DNA of 64,000 bases from Brevundimonas bullata (GTDB taxonomy: Bacteria > Pseudomonadota > Alphaproteobacteria > Caulobacterales > Caulobacteraceae). Shown piece by piece: positions 18,289-27,675 of the stretch (position 1 is the stretch's first letter; each line of letters starts with the position of its first letter). The notes under the pieces are model-generated. The model did no database searches. It had not been told where the DNA came from and saw only the letters and a program-made list of their open reading frames with translations. The stretch lies in assembly GCF_014207965.1 (NCBI RefSeq), contig NZ_JACHLM010000004.1, positions 124,001 through 188,000 of the forward strand. Reading direction: 5' to 3'. Position numbers and translations under genes: made by a program.

Positions 18289-18311
18289 GGGGAGGGCGAA
18301 ACGCCCTCCCC
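18289..18311 (-). terminator. Terminator or attenuator between major pilin and chaperone genes
   Basis: A 10-bp perfect GC-rich stem (GGGGAGGGCG / CGCCCTCCCC) with a 3-base loop is followed on the minus strand by GTTTTCGTTT. It is 24 bases downstream of the pilin stop. It could stop most transcripts and keep pilin mRNA in excess over chaperone and usher. Confidence 0.88.
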
Positions 18312-18334
18312 GACGTCTTGCGTCTTAAGGCTGC

Positions 18335-19138
18335 TTACTGAGCAGCGATGAGCACCTGGAAGGAGCTCGTGTAGTTGCCGGCCAGCAGGGCTTGGGTCGG
18401 CTGCGGCACCAGAACCGTCAGGTTCATCGGCGACTTCCAAGCGCCGTTGGCTTGGTCCTCGGTCAGATCGCCTTCAACCATGGTCAGGGTGCGGCCGATG
18501 GCGGCGCCGCCGCCAGCAACCTGCGAAGCGCCCTGATACGAAGCCGTCACGCGGTACGGCAGCTTGTTGGTGAAGACGGCGTTGTCGAAGCCCGAGTTCG
18601 AGTTGTTGGTCATGTCAGCCACGGCGCGGCTCAGCGTGACCGTGTTGTTGGTGTTGCAGCCGGCCAGGTTGGTCTGGATCGTCAGGACGGCCGGAGCGAC
18701 CATGGTGAAGGCGGCGTTCGGGCCGGTGTTGTCGCCAGCGTAGATGCCCAGGGTGCCGAAGTCGAAGTCCTCGGTGCTGTTGTCGCCCGAGTAATAGACG
18801 CAGTCCTTCGAAACAGCGTCCTTCAGCGAGAAGGTAGCGCTGTCATTGCCGACGGCGCCCACGTCACCGGCCGACAAGCCGACAGCGTGCCAAGCCGACT
18901 GCTGAGCACCGCCATTGGCGGCGCGCAGGCCGTTAGCCAAGGTTTCAGCAAACGCCTGGCCGGGGCCAGCATTGGCCGACGGAACGTTGACGGTCGAACC
19001 CGGCGTGATCACGCCGAAGAAGTTGGTGCTGTTGTTGGTGTACTGGCCCTTGTTGATGACCTGCACGGCTTGAGCCGAAGCGGCCGAGGCGGTCAGGGCG
19101 GCGACGGCGACGCCGGCCAGAATCGAAGCGATTTTCAT
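18335..19138 (-). CDS. Putative major fimbrial subunit
   Basis: 267 aa. A clear signal peptide with cleavage after ASAQA is followed by a Thr/Asn/Ala-rich beta protein. Two Cys residues sit in KDCVYY and AGCNTN. The C-terminal strand is LAGNYTSSFQVLIAAQ, the alternating hydrophobic pattern of pilins. ATG 19138 is chosen for its Shine-Dalgarno (TGGAG) and the signal peptide; the longer frame adds an unlikely N-terminus. Position between the first pilin and the chaperone, with a terminator after it, suggests the abundant subunit. I do not recognise an exact named homologue. Confidence 0.7.
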   Translation of the reverse strand: MKIASILAGVAVAALTASAASAQAVQVINKGQYTNNSTNFFGVITPGSTVNVPSANAGPGQAFAETLANGLRAANGGAQQSAWHAVGLSAGDVGAVGNDSATFSLKDAVSKDCVYYSGDNSTEDFDFGTLGIYAGDNTGPNAAFTMVAPAVLTIQTNLAGCNTNNTVTLSRAVADMTNNSNSGFDNAVFTNKLPYRVTASYQGASQVAGGGAAIGRTLTMVEGDLTEDQANGAWKSPMNLTVLVPQPTQALLAGNYTSSFQVLIAAQ

Positions 19139-19395
19139 AGGAATTCTCCAGGTGAGGTTCTGACGAAACTTGTCGACCGAGATGAACAAGCTCCCCCGAT
19201 CTGCAAACAACATAACAAAACGTAAAAATACAAGTCAACGGAAAATACCGTCGTTAGGCATGATTGTGTCGATTCAACTCGTAGGCGAGAAATATATTTT
19301 CCACCTTATACGCAGAAGGCGATCGCCCAACACATGAGCGATCGCTTGATTTACATAAGATTTGATCTTTATAGTTAAGCTTATTGCTTTAACTA

Positions 19396-19986
19396 CTACA
19401 CGCGCGGCGCCAACGTGATGTTGAGAACCTCCGAATACTCGCCCGCAAGCAAACCCGCTTCAGTCGGTCGGTTCGTGAGAATCCGGATGCGGCCGCCGCC
19501 CTGGGCGATGCCCTCGCCGCTGCTCAGCGTCTTCTTGGCGACCAGGTTTTCGCTGGCGAAGGTCCCGCTCAAGACCGCCGGGATCGGGTTGATCGTCGGA
19601 ATGGCGACGTTCAGCGTGTAACCCAGCCGTCCCGCGAACGGCCCTTCGCCGCGCGGCTTGTTGACGTGCGCCAGGCCGCCGCCTTGCGACTGGAAGCTGA
19701 TGTCGAACGGGACATTGCAGGCCAGACCGAAATCGGCCTCGACCTGCTGGCCGCCCGTCAGTTCGCCGAAGTCGATGTCGCCGCCGCCCGACAGACGGCA
19801 GCTGGCGGTGATCTTGCCCTTGACGATGACGTCCAGGCTGCTCGCCGAGCCGCTGTCGCTAACGGTTTCGGCAGAAGCCGCCGTGACGGTGGTCGCCGCC
19901 AGCACCAGAGCCATCAGGCCGGCCGCTTGCGCCATCGAACGCACCGTCGCGCGCTTCCCCTCGGAAGTGGTCAGAAACAAGCCCAC
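19396..19986 (-). CDS. Fimbrial protein, spore coat U/pilin type
   Basis: 196 aa from a GTG at 19986 with AGGGGAGG seven bases upstream. The signal peptide ends near ASAE. The mature part has ITASCRLSGGGDIDFGELTGGQ and a second Cys in LACNVPF, the disulfide arrangement of SCPU pilins. The C-terminal strand GEYSEVLNITLAPRV is a donor-strand motif. It is the promoter-proximal gene of the pilus locus and has a CtrA-type box upstream. Confidence 0.8.
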   Translation of the reverse strand: MGLFLTTSEGKRATVRSMAQAAGLMALVLAATTVTAASAETVSDSGSASSLDVIVKGKITASCRLSGGGDIDFGELTGGQQVEADFGLACNVPFDISFQSQGGGLAHVNKPRGEGPFAGRLGYTLNVAIPTINPIPAVLSGTFASENLVAKKTLSSGEGIAQGGGRIRILTNRPTEAGLLAGEYSEVLNITLAPRV

Positions 19987-20123
19987 TATTCGCCTCCCCT
20001 AGCCGCAACTCGCGGCTCCCCCGCCACCAGGAGGGGGTTCGTAGGTCAGCGTTCCAAGAGCCATGCCATCCCGAAATGGCACACCCCCTCAGCGGGCGCA
20101 GCGTCAGCCCCTCGCCGCAAGGG

Positions 20124-20139
20124 TTAATGAAACGTTAAC
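20124..20139. promoter_or_regulatory. CtrA-type binding box upstream of pilus operon
   Basis: TTAATGAAACGTTAAC is an exact match to TTAA-N7-TTAAC, the binding motif of the cell-cycle regulator CtrA. It lies 138 bases upstream of the first pilin start codon and downstream of the convergently placed glcB stop. The pilin operon is therefore the only reasonable target. Confidence 0.65.
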
Positions 20140-20220
20140 GGACGCGGTTCTACGAGCGCCGTTAAGGTTTGACAAGCTTTCGCTTCATTTTGGGACAACG
20201 TCGAAATTTGCGTTGAGAAA

Positions 20221-22374
20221 TCAACCCGCCTTGGCGCGACGCCGCCAGGCGGTCAGCAGGTGTTCGGTATAGCCGTTGGGCTGCTCGCGCCCCTTGAACA
20301 CCAAATCGCAGGCGGCATTCCACGCGGGGCCGTCAAAGGCCGGCGCCAGCGGGCGATAGACGGGATCGCCCGCGTTCTGACGATCCACCACGACGGCCAT
20401 CCGCTCCAGCGCCGCCCTCACCTCGCCTTCCGTGACCACGCCGTGGCGTAGCCAGTTGGCCAGATGCTGGCTGGAAATGCGCAGCGTGGCCCGGTCCTCC
20501 ATCAGGCCGACGTCGTGGATGTCCGGCACCTTGGAGCAGCCGACGCCCTGATCGATCCAGCGCACGACATAGCCAAGGATGCCCTGGGCGTTGTTGTCCA
20601 GCTCCTGACAGATCTCCGCCGCGCTCGGGGCCTCCGTCGCGAACGGGGGAGTCAGCAGAGCCGTCAGTCCCGTGGCGGGGCGCGCGGCGATCTCGGCCTG
20701 ACGCGCCCAGACGTCGACCTCATGATAATGCAGGGCGTGCAGGGCCGCCGCCGTCGGCGACGGGACCCAGGCGGTCGAGGCCCCGGCGCGCGGATGCCCC
20801 GCCTTGGTCGCCAGCATCTCACCCATGCGGTCGGGCGCGGCCCACATGCCCTTGCCGATCTGGGCGCGTCCAGTCAGACCCGCTTTCAGGCCGATATCGA
20901 CGTTGCGGTCCTCGTAGGCCTTGATCCAGCCGGTGTTGCGGATGGCCTCTTTACGAACGACCGGCCCGCCTTCCATCACCGAATGGATCTCGTCGCCGGT
21001 GCGATCGAGGAAGCCGGTGTTGATGAAGGCGACCCTGCCCTTCGCCGCCGCGATGCAGTTGGCCAGGTTGACGCTGGTGCGCCGCTCCTCGTCCATGATG
21101 CCCATCTTCAGCGTCAACGGCGGCAGCCCCACCATCTTCTCGACGGCGCCGAAGACGGCGTCGGCGAAGGCGACCTCCGCCGAGCCGTGCATCTTGGGCC
21201 GCACCACATAGATGGAGCCGGCGGAGCTGTTGCGCTGATCCGCCGGACGCTTCAGGTCGTGCAGGCCGATCAGGCCGGTCATGGCGATGTCGATCAGGCT
21301 CTCGGGGACCTCGCGCCCCTCCCCGTCCAGCACCGCATCGGTGGTCAGATGCAGGCCGACGTTGCGCACCATCAGCAGGCTGCGCCCCCTCAGAGCGAAG
21401 GCCGATCCGTCCGGCGCCGTGTAGGAACGGTCGCCGTTCATGCGCCGCTGCATCGTCTGGCCGTCCTTGACGAAGCCCGCCGACAGGTCGCCGCGCATCA
21501 GGCCCAGCCAGTTGGCATAGACCAGCCGCTTGTCCTCGGCGTCCACCGCCGCGACGCTGTCCTCGGCGTCGGCGATCACCGACAGCGCCGCCTCGACGAC
21601 GACGTCGGCCACGCCCGCCGGATCGGTGCGCCCGATGGCATGGGCGCGGTCGATGACGATCTCCAGATGCAGGCCGTTGTGGCGCAGCAGGACGCCCGAG
21701 GGCGCCGCCGCCTCGCCCGCATGGCCGGCGAAGGCCGCCGCGCTCGCCAGGCCCGTTTCAATTCCGCCTTCCAGAGTGACGATCAGCCGCCCATGCTCGA
21801 CCCTGTATCCCGTCGCCTGGGCGTGCGAGCCCGCCCCCAGAGGCGCCGCCTGATCCAGCAGGGCGCGGGCGCGGGCGATGACCTTGGCGCCACGCTCGGG
21901 ATCATAGCCGCCGCCCTTTGGCGCCTCGCCCAGCGCGTCCGTGCCGTACAGGGCGTCATACAGACTGCCCCAGCGCGCATTGGCGGCGTTCAGGAGATAG
22001 CGGGCGTTGGTCAGGGGCACGACCAACTGCGGCCCGGCCATGGTGGCGATCTCGGGATCGACATTGGCGGTTTCGGCGCGAACATCGGCCCGTTCTCGCT
22101 CGATGTAACCGATCTCGCGCAGGAAGGCCTGATAGGCCTCGGGGTCCGGCTGACCCGGATGGGCGCGGTGCCAGTCGTCCAGTTGGGCCTGAAGCTCGTC
22201 GCGGCGCGCCAATAGCGCCGGGTTCTTCGGCGCATGCTCCGCCAGCAGCCCCTCCACCCCGGCCCAGAAGGCGTCGGGCGCGACGCCCGTGCCCGGCGCG
22301 GCTTCGTCGCGGACGAAGGCGTCCAGCTCGGCGGCGACGCTCAGGCTTCCGTGACGGACATAGGTGGTGGACAT
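20221..22374 (-). CDS. glcB: Malate synthase G
   Basis: 717 aa, the normal size of the G isoform (about 720). It condenses glyoxylate with acetyl-CoA to malate in the glyoxylate bypass. The catalytic Arg is in [11 protein letters not shown], the general-base Asp in [13 protein letters not shown], and a conserved Cys in [23 protein letters not shown] 22374 is chosen because the frame upstream lacks family sequence and runs into the divergent LysR gene. A LysR regulator starts 103 bases away on the other strand. Confidence 0.95.
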   Translation of the reverse strand: MSTTYVRHGSLSVAAELDAFVRDEAAPGTGVAPDAFWAGVEGLLAEHAPKNPALLARRDELQAQLDDWHRAHPGQPDPEAYQAFLREIGYIERERADVRAETANVDPEIATMAGPQLVVPLTNARYLLNAANARWGSLYDALYGTDALGEAPKGGGYDPERGAKVIARARALLDQAAPLGAGSHAQATGYRVEHGRLIVTLEGGIETGLASAAAFAGHAGEAAAPSGVLLRHNGLHLEIVIDRAHAIGRTDPAGVADVVVEAALSVIADAEDSVAAVDAEDKRLVYANWLGLMRGDLSAGFVKDGQTMQRRMNGDRSYTAPDGSAFALRGRSLLMVRNVGLHLTTDAVLDGEGREVPESLIDIAMTGLIGLHDLKRPADQRNSSAGSIYVVRPKMHGSAEVAFADAVFGAVEKMVGLPPLTLKMGIMDEERRTSVNLANCIAAAKGRVAFINTGFLDRTGDEIHSVMEGGPVVRKEAIRNTGWIKAYEDRNVDIGLKAGLTGRAQIGKGMWAAPDRMGEMLATKAGHPRAGASTAWVPSPTAAALHALHYHEVDVWARQAEIAARPATGLTALLTPPFATEAPSAAEICQELDNNAQGILGYVVRWIDQGVGCSKVPDIHDVGLMEDRATLRISSQHLANWLRHGVVTEGEVRAALERMAVVVDRQNAGDPVYRPLAPAFDGPAWNAACDLVFKGREQPNGYTEHLLTAWRRRAKAG

Positions 22375-22447
22375 GGCGACTCTCCCTTGAGCCTCAACCC
22401 TAGCGGGGCGCCCGCAACCTAGCCACGGCGAAGATCGACGGCTATCT

Positions 22448-22462
22448 TTGCCGAAAATGCAA
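22448..22462. promoter_or_regulatory. Candidate LysR-type regulator box
   Basis: TTGCCGAAAATGCAA has TTGC/GCAA dyad symmetry and fits T-N11-A, the LTTR box pattern. It lies 15 bases before the LysR start and 73 bases before the glcB start in the divergent promoter region. Confidence 0.45.
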
Positions 22463-22477
22463 TGACGAGACCGCGCC

Positions 22478-23368
22478 ATGCTGGCCGAGTATGAGATCTT
22501 CGTCCGGGCGCTGGAGGAAGGCAGCCTGTCCGCCGCCGCCCGCCGTCTGGACCTGTCGCCCGCCGTGGCCTCGCGCCGGCTGGCGCGACTGGAGGACCGG
22601 CTGGGGGTAAGGCTGATCGAGCGCACCTCGCGGCGGCTGGCCCCGACCGAGGCCGGGCGGCTGGTCTATGACCGCGCCATGCAGTTGCTGGACGGGGTCG
22701 AGGATCTGGAGGCCTTGGTGTCGCGCCGCACCACCCAGGCGCGCGGCTTGCTGCGGGTCTCGGCCCCGACCTCGTTCGGGCGGCGACGGCTGGCCCCGCT
22801 GCTGACGCCCTTCCTCGACGCCCATCCCCGGCTGACGCTGGAACTGAACCTCAGCGACGCCTTCGTCGACCTGATGGCCGAGGACGTGGACGTGGCTGTG
22901 CGCATCGGCAGCTATGAGGCGGGCGATCCCGCCATGCACCGCCTGGCCCCAAACCGCCGCGTCCTATGCGCTGCACCGTCCTATCTGGCCGAGCACGGCG
23001 CGCCGCAGACGCTGGACGACCTCCGCCATCACGCCCAGCTCGCGGCCGAGAACCAGTCGGCCTGGCGCCTGGAAGGCCCCGACGGCCCCGTCACCTTCCG
23101 CGCCCGCAGCCGGGTGCGGACCAATTCGTCAGAGGTGGCGCGTGAATTGGTTCTGGCCGGAGCCGGCGTCGCTCTGCGCTCGACCTGGGACGTGGGCGAG
23201 GAACTGCGCGACGGGCGCCTGCTGCGGGTCTTGCCGCAGTATGCGGGGGCCTCCGACGTAGCCGTCTTCGCCCTGACAGCCGGGCGGGCCCGCGCCGAAA
23301 ACCGGGTCCGGGCCTTTATCGACTTCCTGGCCGGCCTCTATGGCGATGTGCCAGAATGGGACAAATGA
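22478..23368 (+). CDS. LysR family transcriptional regulator
   Basis: 296 aa. An N-terminal winged helix-turn-helix ([36 protein letters not shown]) is followed by a substrate-binding domain with [14 protein letters not shown] and [15 protein letters not shown]. These are typical of the CrgA-like group. It is divergent from malate synthase G, and such arrangements usually mean autoregulation and control of the neighbour. The effector is not evident. Confidence 0.9.
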   Translation: MLAEYEIFVRALEEGSLSAAARRLDLSPAVASRRLARLEDRLGVRLIERTSRRLAPTEAGRLVYDRAMQLLDGVEDLEALVSRRTTQARGLLRVSAPTSFGRRRLAPLLTPFLDAHPRLTLELNLSDAFVDLMAEDVDVAVRIGSYEAGDPAMHRLAPNRRVLCAAPSYLAEHGAPQTLDDLRHHAQLAAENQSAWRLEGPDGPVTFRARSRVRTNSSEVARELVLAGAGVALRSTWDVGEELRDGRLLRVLPQYAGASDVAVFALTAGRARAENRVRAFIDFLAGLYGDVPEWDK

Positions 23369-23374
23369 CCCCTT

Positions 23375-23519
23375 CCTTCTCCCCTTGAGGGAGAAGGTGG
23401 ATTGCGAAGCAAGACGGATGAGGGGTGCGAAGAAGCTTGGTTGGCGAAACCCGATCAACCTCGCGCCGACACCCCTCATCCGGCCCTGACGGGCCACCTT
23501 CTCCCTCAAGGGGAGAAGG
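23375..23519. repeat. REP-like interrupted palindrome
   Basis: Perfect 26-bp inverted arms (23375-23400 and 23494-23519, core CTCCCCTTGAGGGAGAAGG) flank inner arms GGATGAGGGGTG and its near-exact complement CACCCCTCATCC. It fills the space between convergent LysR and S9 peptidase genes. A relative of the same family is at 29099. Confidence 0.85.
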
Positions 23520-23529
23520 TGCGCAGATA

Positions 23530-25992
23530 TTACTGCGCCGCCGTCGTCGCCTTCGGCTTCAGATAGCGGTCCAGCCAGGCGGCCATTTCCCACTGGGTGT
23601 GGCCGACCGATTCCCGCGCCCGATAGCCATGGTCCTCCAGCGGCAGGACGACATAGCGCGCTGTCGCGCCATTGCCTTTCAGCGCCGCATAGAAACGCTC
23701 CGACTGGATCGGGAAGGTGCCCGAGTTGGCGTCGGCCTCGCCGTGGATCAGCAGGATCGGCTCATTGACCTTGTCGGCATAGGCGAAGGGCGACATGGCG
23801 TTATAGGTCTCGGTCGCCTCCCAGTAGGAGCGCTGCTCGGCCTGGAAGCCGAACGGCGTCAGGGTGCGGTTATAGGCGCCCGAACGCGCGATGCCGGTCT
23901 TGAACAGATCGGTGTGGGCCAGCAGGTTGGCCGTCATGAAGGCGCCGTAGGAGTGGCCGCCCACCGCGATCCGGTCGCGGTCGGCGACGCCCAGGGCCAC
24001 CACCGCATCGACCGCCGCCTTGGCGCTGGCCGACAACTGCTCGATGTAGGTGTCGTTAGGCTCGGCCCCGTCGCGACCGATGATCGGCATCGTCGGGTTG
24101 TCGAGGATGGCGTAGCCCTGGGTCAGCAGGAACAGGTGGCTGATGCCTGCCGGACGCACGAAGCGGTTCTCGGTGTCCACGACCTGACCGGCCACGGCGG
24201 CGTCGGTGAACTCGGCCGGATAGGCCCACATCAGCAGCGGCAGCGGACCGTCGCGATCCTTATCGTAGCCGGCCGGCAGATAGAGGGTGCCCGACAGTTG
24301 GACCCCGTCGTCGCGGGTATAGGTGATCAGCTCGCGCTTCACGTCGGCCAGTTGCGGCGCCGGATCGGGGAACTGGGTCAGCTGGGTCACGCCGCCGTCC
24401 AGGTCGCGCAGACGCAGGTTGGCCGGATCGGTGCGGCTTTCGCGATAGGTGACCAGCTTGCGGCCCGCGTCGTCCAGGATGCCGACGACGGTTTCGTATT
24501 CGCCCTGGGCTGCACGCCACAGACGCTCCGTCTCGCCGGTCTTCAGGTCCAGGGTGTCAAGGAAGGGATAAGCGCCCTGACGCGTGGCGCCGTCGCCCTC
24601 GACGAAGACCTTGGAGCCGTCGGCGGTGAAGCGAATGGTCGAACGACCGCGCGCATTGGGCTCGACGACCACCGAGCCCGGATCATTGTAGCGGTCCTGA
24701 TAGTTGCGATCGACCAGGACGCGGCCAGCACCGGGGTTGGACGGATCGACCAGGGTGCGGGTCTCGTGGCGGGTGTTGAACCAGCGGCTGTTGACGATGG
24801 CCACGTCGTCGCGGCCCCACTGCACGCCGGAATAACGCTCCTTCAGGTCCACCAGGGTGCGCGGGCGATCATTGAACGGCGCTTGCAGCATCAGGACCCG
24901 GTCGCGCACCTCGGCGGCGTTGCGCGGATCGCCGCCGTCCTGGGCCTCGACCCAGACCAGGGTGGCGTCGGCGTCGGCGCGCCACTGGGCCGCGCGCGGG
25001 CCAGGGGCCACGGCGTCGAACGGCGTCGGCACATTGTCGCGCAGCGGCAGGTCGGCGACGCGGTGCGCCTCACGCCCGTTCAGGTCGGTGATGATCACCT
25101 CCGCCGGGAACAGGCTGGCGGGCACAACGTAGGAATAGGGTTTCTTGACCCGCGTCTGCAGGATGTAGCGGCCGTCCGGCGACACGGAGGCGCCCAGGAA
25201 GACGCCCGGCTGGCCGATGGTGCGGGCGCGGCCGTTGAGCGGCACGATGGTCAGCTGGCTGGTGAAGTAGTGGTCGAACAGGGCCTCGTCGCCGGCGTCA
25301 GCCAGCAGGTCCTGATAGGTGCGCACCGGGGCCGCACGGCCGCCGGTCTCGGCCACGGTCGGGCCCGAGGGCGGGCGCGTCACGTCGGGCGCGGCGCGGC
25401 GACCGGCGGGCACGGCCTGAACCAGCAGACCTGAGGCGTCGGGCAGCCAGCTGAAGCCCGCGCCATTCGCGGCGTTGACCGTCGGTCCCGTCAGGCGGCG
25501 CGCCTGGGCCGAGGCCACGTCGGCGGTCCACAGTTCCAGCCCGTTCGGGGTGTTCAGCAGGAAGGCCACGGCCTTGCCGTTCGGGGCCCAGCTGACATTG
25601 GTCAGGCGCGCATTGGCGGGCAGACCCGAGACGACGCGCGCCGCGCCACCCTCGACGGCCTGGAAGCTGAGGCCCGTCAGCCAGGTGACGCGGCTGTTGG
25701 CCGGGCCGTTGTTCTGCGGATTGATGCGGTATCCCGCCAGGCGCAGCATGGGCTCGGCCAGTTCGGCGATGCTCGGCAGGTTCGAGCGATCTTGCAGCAG
25801 AAGGGTCTGGCGATCCGGGCTGAGGCTGGCCGTCGGGTTGGGCTTGGAATCGAGGATCTGCGCGATCGGCTGCGGCGGCTGCTGATAGGTCGGCGCGGCA
25901 GGGGCCTGAGCGGCCGCGGGCATGGCCAGCGCAGGCACGGCCGCCAGAATGACCAGCGCAGGCAGGGCCTGCTTCAACAGTTGACGACGCAT
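23530..25992 (-). CDS. S9 family peptidase (prolyl oligopeptidase/glutamyl endopeptidase-like)
   Basis: 820 codons including stop. An Ala-rich signal peptide ends near MPAAAQA. The N-terminal propeller contains SPDRQTLLLQ and FSWLPDASGLLVQ. The C-terminal alpha/beta hydrolase has the nucleophile in GGHSYGAFM, Asp in LIHGEADANSG and His in LEDHGYR. It is a predicted periplasmic serine peptidase. ATG 25992 follows a GGGGAAAA-type Shine-Dalgarno; the upstream in-frame start is less likely because it lengthens the signal n-region. It is likely a single-gene unit. Confidence 0.9.
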   Translation of the reverse strand: MRRQLLKQALPALVILAAVPALAMPAAAQAPAAPTYQQPPQPIAQILDSKPNPTASLSPDRQTLLLQDRSNLPSIAELAEPMLRLAGYRINPQNNGPANSRVTWLTGLSFQAVEGGAARVVSGLPANARLTNVSWAPNGKAVAFLLNTPNGLELWTADVASAQARRLTGPTVNAANGAGFSWLPDASGLLVQAVPAGRRAAPDVTRPPSGPTVAETGGRAAPVRTYQDLLADAGDEALFDHYFTSQLTIVPLNGRARTIGQPGVFLGASVSPDGRYILQTRVKKPYSYVVPASLFPAEVIITDLNGREAHRVADLPLRDNVPTPFDAVAPGPRAAQWRADADATLVWVEAQDGGDPRNAAEVRDRVLMLQAPFNDRPRTLVDLKERYSGVQWGRDDVAIVNSRWFNTRHETRTLVDPSNPGAGRVLVDRNYQDRYNDPGSVVVEPNARGRSTIRFTADGSKVFVEGDGATRQGAYPFLDTLDLKTGETERLWRAAQGEYETVVGILDDAGRKLVTYRESRTDPANLRLRDLDGGVTQLTQFPDPAPQLADVKRELITYTRDDGVQLSGTLYLPAGYDKDRDGPLPLLMWAYPAEFTDAAVAGQVVDTENRFVRPAGISHLFLLTQGYAILDNPTMPIIGRDGAEPNDTYIEQLSASAKAAVDAVVALGVADRDRIAVGGHSYGAFMTANLLAHTDLFKTGIARSGAYNRTLTPFGFQAEQRSYWEATETYNAMSPFAYADKVNEPILLIHGEADANSGTFPIQSERFYAALKGNGATARYVVLPLEDHGYRARESVGHTQWEMAAWLDRYLKPKATTAAQ

Positions 25993-26077
25993 GATGTTTT
26001 TTCCCCGACTTCGCGCCCGCAAACGCCGGGCGCAAAAGGTCTAGGGGCGCTCTTGCCCGAGGGTCAACCCTTACGGC

Positions 26078-26491
26078 TCAGCCAAAGCGCCCTTCGGTCC
26101 ATCGTGCGACGAAATAGCCGCCCACGGACGCCACCGCAGTCAGGGTCGTCCCCCAGCACAGGTCAATGATCGTCAACCGCGTGGACCAGACGCTCAGCGT
26201 CGCCTGATTGGTCAGGTCGTAGGTGGCGTAGGCGACGAAGCCGAGCACGGCCCCGTTCAGCAAGGCCCGCGTCCAGGCCGCCTCCTTCAACGCCGGCGTG
26301 ATGGCGAAAAATACGATGCCGCCGATGGAGATCAGATAGAAGATCACCGCCGCCGTCATGTTCGGCTTGTCGGCCATCAGAGGGCCGATCACGGGACGAT
26401 AGAGCCGATCCGCCATGGTGGTCAGCCAAACCGCGTCGATGGCGGCGAAGGTCAGGCCCGCGCCCAGATAGGCCGCGACATATTTCAACAT
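26078..26491 (-). CDS. DUF2177 family membrane protein
   Basis: 137 aa, four hydrophobic helices. FAAIDAVWLTTMADRLYRPVIG near the start and YATYDLTNQATLSVW in the third helix match the DUF2177 family of unknown function. Its start codon overlaps the stop of the upstream cyclopropane-synthase-like gene by one base. Co-occurrence with lipid-modifying methyltransferases suggests a membrane-lipid role; that is inference. Confidence 0.8.
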   Translation of the reverse strand: MLKYVAAYLGAGLTFAAIDAVWLTTMADRLYRPVIGPLMADKPNMTAAVIFYLISIGGIVFFAITPALKEAAWTRALLNGAVLGFVAYATYDLTNQATLSVWSTRLTIIDLCWGTTLTAVASVGGYFVARWTEGRFG

Positions 26492-27534
26492 CAGGACAGG
26501 CCCTCTCCGGCCGGCTTCAACAGATAGTGGCTGACCGCCCAGGTGCGGCCCTCGTCGTTTCCGAACAGACCCGCCGTCGCCAGGTAGAAGCGACGCCAGC
26601 GTCGGGTCCACAGCGCCGCGTCCCGGCCATAGGTTTCGCGCATCAGCACGGCCACCCGCTCGGCGTTGCGATCCATGTTGGCCAGCCAGTCATTCGCCGT
26701 CCGCGCATAATGCCTCCCGTTCCAGGTCCATTCCTGCGCCACCTCGAACAGGTCGGGGAACTGTCGGATCAGGCCGCGGCTGGGCATGATCCCGCCGGTG
26801 AAGAAATGCTGGGCGATGAAGTCGCCGCTGTCGGTGTGGTCGAATCGATAGGGCGCGTCGCGGTGGGTGAAGACGTGGATGAACATCCGCCCGTCGGGCT
26901 TCAGCCAGCCTTTCGCCCGCGTCAGCAGCGCCCGCCAGTTGGCCATGTGCTCGAACATCTCGACCGAGACGATGCGGTCAAAGCCGCCGCTCTCGGCCTG
27001 AAAATCATTCATGTCGCAGGTCACGACCGTCAGATTGGTCAGACCCCGCGCCCGCGCCTGGGCCTCGATATGGCCGCGCTGGCCGTGACTGTTTGAAACG
27101 GCGGTGATCCGGGCGGCCGGATAGCGCTCCGCCATCCACAGGCTCAGCGAGCCCCAGCCGCAGCCCAGTTCCAGAATGGTCTGCCCGTCGGCCAGTTCGG
27201 CGTGGGCGCAGGTTTCGGCCAGCGCCTTCTCCTCGGCCTGATCCAGGGTCTCGGCCCCGTCGCCATACAGGCAGCAGGAGTATTTCAGCCGCGCGCCCAG
27301 GCAGATCTGAAAGAACTCGGGCGGCAATTCGTAGTGTTGGTCGTTGGCCGCATCCGTGTGCTCGGCCACCGCCCGGCGCGCCATTTCCCGCGCAAAGGCG
27401 GCCTGATCGTGCGGCCCGTCGCGATCCAGCCGCCGCCGCGCCTCGCTCACCAGGCTGTCGATCGCCGGACGGGCGATGAAGTCGGGAAAGGGCGCATCCT
27501 GCAACTGACGGATGGCGACGTTGACCAGGCTCAT
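26491..27534 (-). CDS. Cyclopropane-fatty-acyl-phospholipid synthase-like methyltransferase
   Basis: 347 aa. The SAM-binding motif is ILELGCGWGSLSLWMAE. It is preceded by YELPPEFFQICLGARLKYSCCLYG and the EKALAETCAHA helix, as in Cfa enzymes, and VEMFEHMANW and MFIHVFTHRDAPY follow. It is probably a membrane-lipid methyltransferase, either cyclopropane ring or C-methyl transfer to unsaturated acyl chains. It is shorter than E. coli Cfa at the N-terminus. ATG 27534 aligns with the family start; ATG 27570 is possible. Confidence 0.82.
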   Translation of the reverse strand: MSLVNVAIRQLQDAPFPDFIARPAIDSLVSEARRRLDRDGPHDQAAFAREMARRAVAEHTDAANDQHYELPPEFFQICLGARLKYSCCLYGDGAETLDQAEEKALAETCAHAELADGQTILELGCGWGSLSLWMAERYPAARITAVSNSHGQRGHIEAQARARGLTNLTVVTCDMNDFQAESGGFDRIVSVEMFEHMANWRALLTRAKGWLKPDGRMFIHVFTHRDAPYRFDHTDSGDFIAQHFFTGGIMPSRGLIRQFPDLFEVAQEWTWNGRHYARTANDWLANMDRNAERVAVLMRETYGRDAALWTRRWRRFYLATAGLFGNDEGRTWAVSHYLLKPAGEGLS

Positions 27535-27675
27535 GCGGATTCCATTGTCGATAGGGACGGCTCCTTGCATACGCAGCAGCCGCGCCTTTGGATGCGCACG
27601 CTTGCTCCGTCCCCTCGCCCGCTTTAAGGACGGAGAAGACCGCAATATTCATCAGACGGTGAAAAAGGGAGAGCG

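Noticed and set aside
19317-19352. Paired GCGATCGC palindromes between the two pilin genes as a terminator
   Set aside because: A stem can form, but the following sequence is not T-rich and each GCGATCGC is self-complementary, so a clear terminator call is not supported.
23425-25434. 669-codon frame opposite the S9 peptidase
   Set aside because: Antisense to a gene with an intact catalytic triad; no domain visible.
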